Shown: piece by piece, positions 15,884-24,465 of the stretch
Position numbering within the stretch: position 1 is the first letter of the stretch
How the letters are laid out: each line of letters begins with the position of its first letter
From: Acidobacteriota bacterium
Lineage (GTDB): Bacteria > Acidobacteriota > Terriglobia > Terriglobales > Acidobacteriaceae
NCBI GenBank assembly: GCA_021780095.1
Contig: JAJXZK010000253.1
Coordinates: 1 to 26,984, forward strand
Direction: 5' to 3'
DNA: 26,984 nt
Notes under the pieces: model-generated
What the model was told of the DNA's origin: nothing
Seen by the model: the letters and a program-made list of their open reading frames with translations, nothing else
The model's database searches: none
Program-made: the position numbers and the translations under genes

Positions 15884-17029
15884 CTATTTTTTCGCAGACG
15901 CCTGCACGTGCTGCCACTGATCCTCAATGAACTGGTCCGTCATTCCCGCAATGTAGTCCGCAACGACACGGGGAGCGCCTTCGCTGGCAATCTGTGTTTC
16001 ATGGCTGGCAGGTAATTCGAGCGGATTCTGCATCCAGTACTGAAACAGTCCCGCGATAATTTCTTCCGCCAGCGCGTGATCTCGTTCCAGGTAGGTAGCG
16101 TGATACAGCTCCTGAAGCAGATACTGTTTGGCCTGGCGGCGGCGCTGTTCCATCTCATCAGAAAACGCGACCAGGCGATGCCCCGCGTGGCGAACCGCGG
16201 AAAGCGACTGAATTCCGCCGTTTGTCACACGGCGATGGGTATTGACTACCAGGTCATTGACCAGCGCGTTCAACATACGCTTGAGCGCTTCATGGAAAAG
16301 TAATTTCGGCGCGGCTGTCGGATATCGAAGCTCCATCTTTCGATAAAACTCATCAAACAGGGAAACATTGTGACGCAAGTCTTCGATCGATAGAATCTCC
16401 GCCTCGACGCCATCGTCCATATCCGCCGTCAGGTATGCGATCTCGTCGGCGAGGTCGATCAATTGCGCTTCCAGGGGAGGCAATTGATCCAGCAGGTATG
16501 GCTCTAGTTCGGGGTGGTCTGCGAGCGAATAGTCGCGCGAATGCTTGATGATGCCTTCACGCACCGCCAAAGTCAGGTTCAGTCCGCGAAATGCTGCGTA
16601 GCGCTGCTCGAAATATTCCACGATGCGCAGTGCGTGCAAATTGTGGTCGAAGTGCAGGCCATAGACTTGCAGCTGACGATCGAGCGCCTGCTCGCCGGCA
16701 TGGCCAAATGGCGGATGTCCGATGTCGTGGACAAGCGCCAGGGTTTCGACTAACTCCTCGTTCAAGTTCAGGGCCGCGGCTGCAGTGCGAGCGATCTGTG
16801 TCACTTCAATCGTATGCGTAAGTCGGCTGCGGAAGTGATCGGAGTCGCGATGGGTGAAGACTTGCGTTTTCCCCGCCAAGCGACGAAAGGCTCGTGCATG
16901 GGTGACGCGATCTCGATCCCGCTGAAAGGCGGAGCGATAGGCGTGGGGAGATTCGGCATGCTCGCGTGCAGTCAAGGGATCGGAAGCATCGCCGATCACT
17001 GCGCAGTTGCTGAGCGAAGTTGGCTGCAT
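15884..17029 (-). CDS. dgt: dGTPase-like HD-domain deoxynucleotide triphosphohydrolase
   Basis: It hydrolyses dNTPs to deoxynucleosides and triphosphate, adjusting cytoplasmic dNTP pools. The 381-residue protein starts with the family's SPHAYRSAFQRDRDRVTHARAFRRLAGKTQVF region (split by one loop), then the HD metal site: His72 in RLTHTIEV, His101-Asp102 in LVHDIGHPPFGH, and a late Asp in LIDLADEIAYLTADMDDG. The C-terminal helical region is complete. The length fits the shorter dGTPase-like (type 2) proteins rather than E. coli Dgt (505). The gene follows the TPR gene by 19 nt on the same strand and its 3' end lies 4 nt from that of the TrmFO/nuclease gene. The start ATG at 17029 has no visible Shine-Dalgarno, consistent with coupling. 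dNTP preference cannot be read from sequence. Confidence 0.9.
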   Translation of the reverse strand: MQPTSLSNCAVIGDASDPLTAREHAESPHAYRSAFQRDRDRVTHARAFRRLAGKTQVFTHRDSDHFRSRLTHTIEVTQIARTAAAALNLNEELVETLALVHDIGHPPFGHAGEQALDRQLQVYGLHFDHNLHALRIVEYFEQRYAAFRGLNLTLAVREGIIKHSRDYSLADHPELEPYLLDQLPPLEAQLIDLADEIAYLTADMDDGVEAEILSIEDLRHNVSLFDEFYRKMELRYPTAAPKLLFHEALKRMLNALVNDLVVNTHRRVTNGGIQSLSAVRHAGHRLVAFSDEMEQRRRQAKQYLLQELYHATYLERDHALAEEIIAGLFQYWMQNPLELPASHETQIASEGAPRVVADYIAGMTDQFIEDQWQHVQASAKK

Positions 17030-17048
17030 GAGAGGGTGGTCGAGAACT

Positions 17049-19247
17049 CTAGTGCCCGATCGGAACGGAGTGGGAATCTTCTTTCGCCAGTTTGACCTTG
17101 GCTTTATCCAGGCGTTTGCGGACCTTGTTTACATCTGCGGGCTCTGCGTCCGCCGGAGCAGAGTTGGCATAATTCGCCAGCGAGCTTTCCCACTGCGCGA
17201 CCGCCTGTTGCAAGTGCCCTGTCGATGCATACACCTCGCCCAGATGATCGTGGACCGTTGGATCCTTGGGGATCAAGGTGATGGCTTTCTCCAGCGCCTG
17301 TTCGGCCAACTCATATTGACCGAGCTTGTAATGCACCCAGCCCAGTGAATCGAGGTAGGCGCCGTTTTCCGGGTCGAGCTTGACGGCGCGCTCCACCAGT
17401 TGCAGCGCTTCCGGCAGTTTTTGATCGTGGTCGGCCAGCATGTACCCCAGGTAATTCAGCGTCAATGCGTTGTCAGGATCCAGCGTCAGCGATTGCCGGA
17501 ATTCCTGCTCGGCCGCATCGATATGCTTTTGTCTTTCCTGCAGCGCACCGCGGAGAAAATGGATCAGACTGTTTTCCTGTTTGGTCGTGCTGAGCGTCCC
17601 CGCCTGATCGATCGCCAGGGAAGCGTCTTTCCATTTGTGGATGCGGGTATACATTTGCGCCAGCGTCAACCATACGACGCGATCCTGCTTGGAGCCGCTC
17701 AATTGCCCTTTGGCCAGCGCGACCCCTTCCTTCACCTTTCCGGTATCCGCCAGTTGGCCGGCAAGGGTCAGTTGCAGATCCACGTTCTTCGGCAACGCCT
17801 GGACCGCCGCCTGCGCAGCTGAGGTCGCTTCCGGCAGCATCTTGGCATCGCGGTAGGTGTCCACTTCGCCTTGATAACCACGCTCGGCATTGTCGCCTCC
17901 CAGGAGAATCATTTCCTTGTAGACGTCGATGGCCTGTTGCGTTTTGTTCTGGTCGCGGTACACGGCCGCCAGTCGATCGAGAAAGATGGCGCGATTATTC
18001 TTTTCGTCCGAGGTATATTTTTCGCTGACATGATGGGTACTGTCGGCCAGTTCCTGCAGCAGTTCCGCTGCCTGGTCCAGGTGACCCTGAGCTCGCGCGA
18101 TCAAAGCCTCGTTGTATCGTACCTCGGGCGAATCAGGATTGAGCACCTTGGCGCGATCCATTGCGGCCGCGGCTTTCTTCAGATGGCCCTGGGTCCGTTC
18201 CAGTTCCGCTATGCGGAGGAAGGAATGCACGTCCTCAGGATCCTGCGCGGCAACGCCCTGAAAAAGTTTGAGCGCTGCATCGGGCTGATTGTCGGCCAGC
18301 ATATCTTCCGCCAAACCACGCCGCGCATCCAGGTTGTCGGGTTGCAGCGTCAGCGCATCCTGATAGGCGGCGATAGCGAGCTTGGTGTTGTTTCCGGATT
18401 GGTCGTAGGCAGCCGCAAGGGCCAAATCAATTTTGAATGTACGGTCATCCGGAGGAACGCTTTGCAGCACGCCGATGGCGGCGGGCAGATTGTTTTGCTC
18501 CCCATACAAGCGGGCCAGATTCAACACCACATCTTCTGAATTCGGGTCGACTTGGCGAGCTTCTTCAAACTGCGCTTTGGCGGCCTTGGTGTCATGTTTC
18601 AAGGTGTAGAGTTGACCCAGCAGCAGTCGATCTTCCACCTGGTTGGGCTCGAGGGCCACAATCTTTTGAAATTCCTGAATGGCGAGATCCAACATGGGAC
18701 CGGGCTGCTGGCCATTCTCCGTGTCGCCCAACGATCGCAGATACACGCGCCCCAGCAGTTTGTGCGCCTGCAGATCATCCGGATGGGCCTTCAGGATTCT
18801 TTGCGCGGTTTCAATGGCCTCGCGGATTCGCCCCAGCTTGAAATACGTATTCGCCAGAGTGTTCTGCAAGAAGACCGAATCGGGGTCGTGGGTGATCGCG
18901 AGTTTGTATTGCTCGATCGCCTGGACTGCCAGTTCCGGCCGTCCATACTGTTCGGCCGACTCCTCGTACAAATGGCCGAGCGCGAAATGGTAATAGGATT
19001 GGGCCCGTTTGCCAGCCTCATCGGCGGGTTCTGGAGAAGGCTGAGTTGAACCCTGCGCGGAAGTGCGGGCAGGTGCTGCCGGAGGAGCGCTGATTCCGGT
19101 TGGCGCGCTTTGCGGCGTTGTTTCCGGCGTGGAATTGGTTTGGGCAATTGCAGCCGCGGAGCATGCAAACACTGCGACCAGCGCAGCGGATTTTTGCCAT
19201 CTCCACAGAGAAAGGGGATTCCCTTCGGCGACACGATCCTTCGTCAT
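17049..19247 (-). CDS. Large secreted tetratricopeptide repeat protein
   Basis: The 732-residue protein has an N-terminal signal peptide (basic start, hydrophobic SAALVAVFACSAAAIA, cleavage near residue 35). A low-complexity Thr/Ser/Pro/Ala linker follows (about 36-80). The rest, to near residue 710, is many TPR-type helix pairs, recognisable by repeated phrases such as YFKLGRIREAIETAQ, ALTLQPDNLDARRGLAEDML, VKLDPENGAYLDSLGWVHY and LGEVYASTGHLQQAV. A short charged C-terminus ends the protein. TPR arrays bind proteins; no enzyme domain is visible, so a scaffold role in the periplasm or outer membrane is inferred. The open frame reaches 19289, but the ATG at 19247 places the signal peptide correctly and has GAGG upstream. 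It sits between purH and dgt in one transcriptional direction. Confidence 0.88.
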   Translation of the reverse strand: MTKDRVAEGNPLSLWRWQKSAALVAVFACSAAAIAQTNSTPETTPQSAPTGISAPPAAPARTSAQGSTQPSPEPADEAGKRAQSYYHFALGHLYEESAEQYGRPELAVQAIEQYKLAITHDPDSVFLQNTLANTYFKLGRIREAIETAQRILKAHPDDLQAHKLLGRVYLRSLGDTENGQQPGPMLDLAIQEFQKIVALEPNQVEDRLLLGQLYTLKHDTKAAKAQFEEARQVDPNSEDVVLNLARLYGEQNNLPAAIGVLQSVPPDDRTFKIDLALAAAYDQSGNNTKLAIAAYQDALTLQPDNLDARRGLAEDMLADNQPDAALKLFQGVAAQDPEDVHSFLRIAELERTQGHLKKAAAAMDRAKVLNPDSPEVRYNEALIARAQGHLDQAAELLQELADSTHHVSEKYTSDEKNNRAIFLDRLAAVYRDQNKTQQAIDVYKEMILLGGDNAERGYQGEVDTYRDAKMLPEATSAAQAAVQALPKNVDLQLTLAGQLADTGKVKEGVALAKGQLSGSKQDRVVWLTLAQMYTRIHKWKDASLAIDQAGTLSTTKQENSLIHFLRGALQERQKHIDAAEQEFRQSLTLDPDNALTLNYLGYMLADHDQKLPEALQLVERAVKLDPENGAYLDSLGWVHYKLGQYELAEQALEKAITLIPKDPTVHDHLGEVYASTGHLQQAVAQWESSLANYANSAPADAEPADVNKVRKRLDKAKVKLAKEDSHSVPIGH

Positions 19248-19377
19248 TCGAAACACTACCTCGCACCTTGTGCCGCGGTGTTCACGCACGGAAATGGAGC
19301 AATTTGGCCCCTTTTCCCTGATTGTACGCCGGAATGCCTCGCCAGGCCCTGGGTCGGTTGGGGAAAATGGCGTCCCG

Positions 19378-19400
19378 GTGTCGACACGACCTAGTGTCGA
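19378..19400 (-). repeat. Inverted repeat around the purH stop codon
   Basis: TCGACAC (19381-19387) and GTGTCGA (19394-19400) form a perfect 7-bp stem with a 6-nt loop that contains the purH stop (TAG on the minus strand, 19391-19393). The left arm is also part of a 10-bp perfect palindrome (19378-19387). There is no T-run after it on the minus strand, so it is not a classic intrinsic terminator. It could slow polymerase or protect the purH mRNA 3' end between purH and the TPR gene. Confidence 0.4.
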
Positions 19401-20968
19401 AAATGCCTTATTCCCGTGAAAACCATGGCCGTATTCAGTCGGTCTGCGGCGGCAATTACGTCTGCGTCGCGAACGGAGCCGCCCGGTTGGATGACGGCGG
19501 TAGCGCCCGCCTCAACAACGACTTCCAGCCCATCAGGAAACGGAAAGAAGGCGTCGGAAGCCGCCACGCAGCCATGCAGCGGCAAAACGGCTTTCATCGC
19601 GCCAAATCTAGCCGCGTCCACGCGGCTCATCTGGCCGGCACCGATCCCCAGCGTCTGCCCGTCGCGTGCGTAGACGATGGCGTTCGATTTGACATGCTTG
19701 CACACTCGCCAGGCGAACAGTAGAGCGGTGAGCTCTTCCTTGGAGGGCGCGCGCCTGCTGACAACCTTCAATTCGCTGGCCTCAACGTGGCCGCGATCCG
19801 CATCCTGCATCAGCATGCCGCCGGAGATGTATTTCATGGATGGGGCGCTCGCGGCCGGCTTGACCTCTACCAGTCGAAGATTCTTTTTGGCGGAAAGGAT
19901 CTCCTTCGCCTTGGCGCTGAAGGACGGCGCGACAATCGCTTCAACAAACAATTTGATAATCTGTGCCGCGGCGTCGCCATCCACTTCTCGATTGATTCCG
20001 ATGACTGCGCCGAAGGCCGACACAGGGTCGCACGCCAGCGCCTTCTCGTACGCTTCCACGATGGTTGCCGCAGTGGCGGCTCCGCATGGATTGGTGTGCT
20101 TGATGATGGCGACGGCGGGTTCGCTGAACTCCTGCGCCAGCTCCCAGCAGGCATCCAAGTCGACCAGGTTGTTGTAGCTTAACTCCTTGCCCTGCAACTG
20201 CCGCAGCCCGGCAATTCCGGTGCCGCTGCCGTTGCTGTACAAGGCGGCGCGTTGGTGTGGATTCTCGCCATAGCGCAGCGACATGGTTTGCGGATATGCC
20301 AGCCTCAAGGTTGCGGGGAGGGGTTCATGACCGGATTTGAGAGCGGCCACCTGTGCGGTCGCTTCCGGGGGAACCGCGGGAAGAGTCTCCAGCGCATTCG
20401 CGATTGCGAGATCGTAGGCAGCGGTCAGCGCAAAGGCCTTTTGTGCCAGTCGCCAGCGTGTCGCGCGGCTGAGTTGGCCATGGTGCGACTGCAATTCTTC
20501 CGTCAATGCGGCATAGTCGGCGGTGGAAGTCACGACGGCGACATCTTCAAAGTTTTTGCCCCCGGAGCGCACCATCGACGGACCGCCAATATCGATGTTC
20601 TCAATCACTTCCGCGAAGTGCACACCGGGCTTTTGCAGCGTGGCTTCAAAGGCGTAGAGATTCACCACCACCATATCGATGGGCTGGATGCCATGCTCTG
20701 CGACGGCTTTTTGATGTTCCGGGTTGGCGCGGATGTGAAGGATGCCGCCGTGTACCTTCGGGTGCAGGGTCTTGACGCGGCCATCCAGCATCTCGGGAAA
20801 TCCGGTCAGCTCGGAAATATCCAACACCGTCAGTCCGGCTTCGCGCAGGGTGCGGGCGGTACCGCCGGTGGATACAAGTTCTGCGCCATACTCGGCTAAA
20901 ACTCGCGCAAATTCGACGATTCCCGATTTATCTGTGACGCTGAGCAGCACTCGCCGAATTGGCTTCAT
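19391..20968 (-). CDS. purH: Bifunctional AICAR formyltransferase / IMP cyclohydrolase
   Basis: It performs the last two steps of de novo IMP synthesis in the cytoplasm. The 525-residue length is normal. The N-terminal MGS-like IMP cyclohydrolase domain (about 1-145) has [30 protein letters not shown], the [16 protein letters not shown] motif and [14 protein letters not shown]. The AICAR transformylase domain (about 190-525) has [13 protein letters not shown], the [10 protein letters not shown] active-site motif, [12 protein letters not shown] and a final [10 protein letters not shown] strand. It is divergent from the rhomboid gene, with 273 nt between them, and precedes the TPR and dgt genes, linking purine synthesis and dNTP breakdown in one transcription direction. 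Intact. Confidence 0.97.
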   Translation of the reverse strand: MKPIRRVLLSVTDKSGIVEFARVLAEYGAELVSTGGTARTLREAGLTVLDISELTGFPEMLDGRVKTLHPKVHGGILHIRANPEHQKAVAEHGIQPIDMVVVNLYAFEATLQKPGVHFAEVIENIDIGGPSMVRSGGKNFEDVAVVTSTADYAALTEELQSHHGQLSRATRWRLAQKAFALTAAYDLAIANALETLPAVPPEATAQVAALKSGHEPLPATLRLAYPQTMSLRYGENPHQRAALYSNGSGTGIAGLRQLQGKELSYNNLVDLDACWELAQEFSEPAVAIIKHTNPCGAATAATIVEAYEKALACDPVSAFGAVIGINREVDGDAAAQIIKLFVEAIVAPSFSAKAKEILSAKKNLRLVEVKPAASAPSMKYISGGMLMQDADRGHVEASELKVVSRRAPSKEELTALLFAWRVCKHVKSNAIVYARDGQTLGIGAGQMSRVDAARFGAMKAVLPLHGCVAASDAFFPFPDGLEVVVEAGATAVIQPGGSVRDADVIAAADRLNTAMVFTGIRHFRH

Positions 20969-21241
20969 GGACCTAACAATCCTCGATGGAACGGAATGGG
21001 AGCAACATTCAGTCTAATCCATCCATTGCGGCGGACTTTTGCACCGGCTGGCGCGGGAAAACCATCAGATTGTCACGCCGCTCTCGTACATTGTCATTTG
21101 TAATCTGCATGGCGGGTGGGTAGCCTGTAAGCAGTCTAAGCGTTCGTCGCAAAGGGTTGTTGCCTTGGGGAGTTCGATCTGATCGACCACAATGACAGAG
21201 GACGTGGCGGGCCTGAGATTCTGCCGCCTGCGCCGAAGCAA
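20969..21241. promoter_or_regulatory. Divergent intergenic region between purH and the rhomboid gene
   Basis: These 273 nt should carry promoters for purH (minus) and the rhomboid gene (plus). I see no convincing coding potential, no riboswitch-like conserved core and no clear sigma-70 pair. Two TTGTCA-like -35 candidates occur near 21070 and 21088 on the plus strand without matching -10 elements at 16-18 nt. Confidence 0.3.
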
Positions 21242-22060
21242 ATGAAGCGCGGTCGGGGCGTGGCCCAAGACAGTCCATCGGACTACGACCTGCGATCCGG
21301 ATACTACACGCAGGCACCGCCGCCCTCGCAGACGCGTTCGCGAATTCTGACGGGTTGGGCCTACGCTCCTGCGACCTACATCCTGATCGGCATCAGCTGT
21401 GCCGTCTATCTGGCGATGGTGTTGAGGGGCGTTTCATGGTGGGACCCGACGGCGGAGCAAATTTTGCATTGGGGAGCGAATCGTGGTGTGAATGAAATCT
21501 ATTACGGACAATGGTGGCGCCTGGTAACGGCGACCTTTGTCCATGTAGGCATCATCCACATCGGGACAAACATGTGGTGCCTTTGGAATCTGGGTTTGCT
21601 CGGCGAACCTTTGCTCGGACCTTTTGGCATCTTCGCGGTCTATATTCTGACCGGCGTCGCGGGAAATCTCCTCAGTACGGCGGTGAACCCAAACGTGGTC
21701 GGGGCCGGAGCCTCGGGAGCTGTCTTTGGGATCGCGGGCATCCTGATTCTGCTGCTGAACTCGCCGCACTTGCCGTTTCCTCGGGCGGAGTTGCGCCGGT
21801 TGCGACGCAGTGTGATCTATTTCGCAGCCATCAATCTGGTGATCGGGGCGTCCACTCTGATGTATTCCGGAGGTATCAAGATTGATAATATGGCCCACCT
21901 TGGGGGATTCCTCTCGGGCATGGCCATGGGGGTACCGCTGGCACCGATTCTGGGAACTGGAAGAGAACCTTACTTCAAGCGACAGAAAATTGTCTTTTCT
22001 GTCGTGGCGCTGTCTCTTTTGTTATTTGCGAATTGGATGATTCACTTTCGAAGAGTCTAA
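21242..22060 (+). CDS. Rhomboid family intramembrane serine protease
   Basis: This 272-residue inner-membrane protein should cleave membrane-anchored substrates within the bilayer. After a hydrophilic N-terminus (about 1-40, Pro/Ser rich) six hydrophobic segments follow. The rhomboid core shows the GQWWRLVTATFVHVGIIHIG loop (the WR motif of loop 1 and the His-rich second segment), GAGASGAVFG with catalytic Ser158, and the catalytic His219 in NMAHLGGFLSG. The Ser-His dyad is therefore complete. Start: the ATG at 21242 has only a weak GAAG upstream; no better in-frame ATG lies before the first helix. Substrates are unknown. It is flanked by purH (divergent) and an XRE regulator (convergent), so its context does not reveal its role. 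Confidence 0.92.
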   Translation: MKRGRGVAQDSPSDYDLRSGYYTQAPPPSQTRSRILTGWAYAPATYILIGISCAVYLAMVLRGVSWWDPTAEQILHWGANRGVNEIYYGQWWRLVTATFVHVGIIHIGTNMWCLWNLGLLGEPLLGPFGIFAVYILTGVAGNLLSTAVNPNVVGAGASGAVFGIAGILILLLNSPHLPFPRAELRRLRRSVIYFAAINLVIGASTLMYSGGIKIDNMAHLGGFLSGMAMGVPLAPILGTGREPYFKRQKIVFSVVALSLLLFANWMIHFRRV

Positions 22061-22063
22061 GCC

Positions 22064-22080
22064 GCGATTCGAAGAATCGC
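22064..22080 (+). terminator. Hairpin just after the rhomboid gene, possible weak terminator
   Basis: GCGATTC (22064-22070), GAA loop, GAATCGC (22074-22080) form a perfect 7-bp stem 3 nt after the rhomboid stop codon. No T-run follows, so it is not a standard intrinsic terminator, but its position at the end of converging genes suggests transcript-end processing or a factor-dependent stop. Confidence 0.35.
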
Positions 22081-22166
22081 AGTAGCGTGATCGGCCCTGA
22101 GTCTCGGCGCGAGGGGCCCGGGTCACGCAAGGCTTCGCCGCCCGGCGGCAAATTGCAAATATCGAA

Positions 22167-22523
22167 TTAATTCTTTTCCGCGCCGGCAAATTTCTTCACC
22201 ATGGCCAGCAACAACCTGCGATCGCTCTCATTCAAATTGGCGGAATAACGTCGAATCTGGGTCAAAAAGCGCAATTCGTCCTCGCTGAACCGCTGTGCGG
22301 GCATTTCATAGCTCAGTGCATTTTCGGCGAAGAAGTGAGCCATGGGGACGTCGAGCGCGCTGGCAATTTTGTGCAGCGTGTCGAGCGATGGAACCGTGTG
22401 ACCGTTTTCTACGCGCGACAAATAGCAGCGCAGAAGTCCGGTACGTTTTTCAATGTCCCCTTGCGACATACCCTTTTGCAAACGGACGCCGCGAATCGTA
22501 GTCCCGATGTTGAGTGCTTCCAT
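22167..22523 (-). CDS. XRE-family helix-turn-helix transcriptional regulator
   Basis: The 118-residue DNA-binding protein has an N-terminal Cro/CI-type HTH (about residues 8-64): IRGVRLQKGMSQGDIEKRTG, then LRCYLSRVENGHTVPSLDTL and LHKIASALDVPMAHFF, a textbook XRE pattern. The C-terminal ~45 residues (about 73-118) are charged and helical (FSEDELRFLTQIRRY, SDRRLLLAMVKKFA) and look like a dimerisation or effector segment without a known domain. The ATG at 22523 is preceded by GAGG at a 5-nt spacing, which supports the start. It diverges from the TolC-family gene, 343 nt away, so it could control that gene or itself. Confidence 0.92.
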   Translation of the reverse strand: MEALNIGTTIRGVRLQKGMSQGDIEKRTGLLRCYLSRVENGHTVPSLDTLHKIASALDVPMAHFFAENALSYEMPAQRFSEDELRFLTQIRRYSANLNESDRRLLLAMVKKFAGAEKN

Positions 22524-22866
22524 GATGGCCTCGCAAGTGAACGATTGAACTGGAAAAATCTACCGTGGATCGCCACACCGGAAGGGCGTGGCCGAGCAAC
22601 TGAATTGTATTGACTATGTAGTTAACATGCCATCCTGCAAATAGGCAAGCAAAATTGTAGGCGGTATCGCAGGCGGAACGGTTACCCCGGTATCAGCCTC
22701 TTCGTGTAATGCTTTTTTGCGGCAGTAGAATCCTGCACCCTTGAGGTGTCTGAGGCAAAAACTCGGTAGTCTAGAGGTGGAAGGCACTGGAGCCGGCATT
22801 TTTGCACGCGGCGGCACAACTTTGGCAACTACCGCGGTTCGGTCGAATCTAATCAGTTTGGTAACG
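22524..22866. promoter_or_regulatory. 343-nt divergent intergenic region between the XRE and TolC-family genes
   Basis: No gene is supported here. The open frame of the TolC-family gene extends back to a TTG at 22741, but that part has no signal-peptide or family character, so it is treated as leader. The region holds the near-palindrome at 22610-22625, a CGGTATC heptamer present twice (about 22662 and 22690), and a short T-run near 22712. No convincing promoter for the TolC gene was found. Confidence 0.4.
22604..22625 (-). promoter_or_regulatory. Candidate -10 element and operator for the XRE gene
   Basis: On the minus strand TACAAT (complement of 22604-22609) is a good -10 hexamer about 80 nt upstream of the XRE start. 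The -35 position is only a weak TGGCAT (complement of 22627-22632) at 17-nt spacing. Between them, TTGACTA-TG-TAGTTAA (22610-22625) is a palindrome with one mismatch. A repressor bound there would block this promoter. The assignment is inferred from sequence symmetry and position only. Confidence 0.35.
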
Positions 22867-24396
22867 ATGAGAATTCCTCGACGACAAAGCTTGTTTGGCG
22901 CGTTAGTGGCGGCCATTGTATTCATGCCTGTGGCGCAGGCGCAAAACATCGACATGGTCCGGCCCCTCACTCTGAACGCCCCGCCTGACACGGTGTACGG
23001 CAGCGTCAGTTCCGGGCCACCGGTCACCACCGTTCTGCCGCTCTCGCTGGATGATGCGATTCGTCGGGGGCTGCAAAGAAATCTGCAGACAACGCTGGTG
23101 AAACAGGATCAGCGGATTGTTTCCGGCGAACGCCTGCGGGCGATCAATTACCTGATGCCGAATCTCACCTGGCAGGCGGAACGTCAGCGACTGCAGATCA
23201 ATCTTGAGGCGGAAGGCTTCAGTTCGAAGTTGATCCATAGTTTTCCGCCGGGATTGATTCCTCCCGCCGAGCTGGGAAACATTCCGGTCGTGGTGACGGT
23301 GAACACCGTGATCGGGCAGGCTGAACTGACGCAATCGCTGTTCGACCTGCAGTCGTTTGAGCTATATCGTGCGGCGAAACAAGAGATCAAAGCGGTTGAC
23401 TTCAGTTATCAGTCGTCGCGAGGGCAGGTTATCCAGACCGTGGCCGATACCTATCTGCGTGCGCTAGCGAGGGCCGCGAACGTTGCGAATGCAAAGGGCC
23501 TTTTGGCTACCGATGCGGAAGTTCTGCGACAGGCGAAACTGAAGCACGAGGCCGGGGTAGTTGCGAAACTCGAAGAATTGCGGGCACGAGTGCAATACCA
23601 GCAACAGCAGCAGGTGGTCATCGCGCAAAAGAACGCGTTTGAGAAGGCCAAGGTCGACTTGAACCGGGAGATTGGGCTTGCTGCCGACCGGCCCATTGAG
23701 TTGACGGATAGCAGTCCGTATGCGACGCTGGCGACCATCCCGCTGGACGAGGCACTGCAGATGGCTTACGCCAATCGGCAGGAGTACCTGTACCTGAAGG
23801 CGAAGCTGCGGTCTGCCCAATATCAGGGCCACGCCGCCCGCTTCGAGCGACTGCCCACGCTGACGTTCAACGGCAACTACGGCGTCACCGGTACGGTTGG
23901 TGGCATTTATCACGGCACCTTTCTGGCGGAAGGCACACTGAACGTGCCCCTGTTCAAAGAAGCACAATTCCGCGGCGATCGCGATGTTGCGGACGCGGCT
24001 ACCAGTGATGCCATGGCGCAGTTGGCCAACTTTCATCAGCAGATTGAGGCCGAGATTCGCGATAACATGCTCGACGTGGCCGCCACGCAGCAGCTTGTGG
24101 ATGTGGCTCGAAGCAATGTCGACCTGAGCCATGCCACGGTGAACGATGCGACCGACCGCTTTCGCAACGGAGTGGATAGCGATCTTCCTGTAGTTGAGGC
24201 TCAATCTTCCCTGGCCGCTGCGGAGGCCCAGTTAGTGAACAGCCTGTATGAATACAATGTCGCGAAAATTGCGCTGGCGCGAAGCCTCGGGGTCGTCGAC
24301 CGGGAGTATCGCGAGTACCTGATCGGTCCGGTTACCACGACGCAATCGTCTGTTCGCCAGCAAGAAAGTCTGACCGACAGGGCAGCGATTCGCTGA
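22867..24396 (+). CDS. TolC-family outer-membrane efflux protein
   Basis: The 509-residue protein has a signal peptide (MRIPRRQ basic start, hydrophobic LFGALVAAIVFMPVAQA, cleavage near residue 24) and two OEP repeats. LSLDDAIRRGLQRNLQTTL (from about 59) begins the first and IPLDEALQMAYANRQEYLYL (from about 291) the second, each followed by long helical stretches rich in Ala/Gln/Glu (for example the QYQQQQQVVIAQKNAF coil and the TQQLVDVARSNVDLSHATV coil). That is the architecture of trimeric outer-membrane channels. The ATG at 22867 is preferred over the upstream TTG because it starts the signal peptide. No membrane-fusion or inner-membrane pump gene is adjacent, so it is an orphan channel; the divergent XRE gene is the nearest possible regulator. 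Confidence 0.92.
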   Translation: MRIPRRQSLFGALVAAIVFMPVAQAQNIDMVRPLTLNAPPDTVYGSVSSGPPVTTVLPLSLDDAIRRGLQRNLQTTLVKQDQRIVSGERLRAINYLMPNLTWQAERQRLQINLEAEGFSSKLIHSFPPGLIPPAELGNIPVVVTVNTVIGQAELTQSLFDLQSFELYRAAKQEIKAVDFSYQSSRGQVIQTVADTYLRALARAANVANAKGLLATDAEVLRQAKLKHEAGVVAKLEELRARVQYQQQQQVVIAQKNAFEKAKVDLNREIGLAADRPIELTDSSPYATLATIPLDEALQMAYANRQEYLYLKAKLRSAQYQGHAARFERLPTLTFNGNYGVTGTVGGIYHGTFLAEGTLNVPLFKEAQFRGDRDVADAATSDAMAQLANFHQQIEAEIRDNMLDVAATQQLVDVARSNVDLSHATVNDATDRFRNGVDSDLPVVEAQSSLAAAEAQLVNSLYEYNVAKIALARSLGVVDREYREYLIGPVTTTQSSVRQQESLTDRAAIR

Positions 24397-24465
24397 TCTG
24401 CAAACTCCTGAATACTTCAGCAATTTCGACATTCCGACCGCTCTCAATTTGAAAGGACTTGCCTG

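Noticed and set aside
22132..22152. GC-rich palindromic segment (GCCGCCCGGCGGC core) between the rhomboid and XRE genes
   Set aside because: The stem is only about 5 bp on either strand and has no T-run following; no support as a terminator or repeat.
22741..22866. Upstream extension of the TolC-family frame from a TTG
   Set aside because: It would bury the signal peptide 42 residues inside the protein; the segment looks like untranslated leader.
24408..24420. CTGAA-TAC-TTCAG hairpin between the TolC-family gene and zwf
   Set aside because: A 5-bp AT-rich stem without a T-run is too weak to call a terminator.
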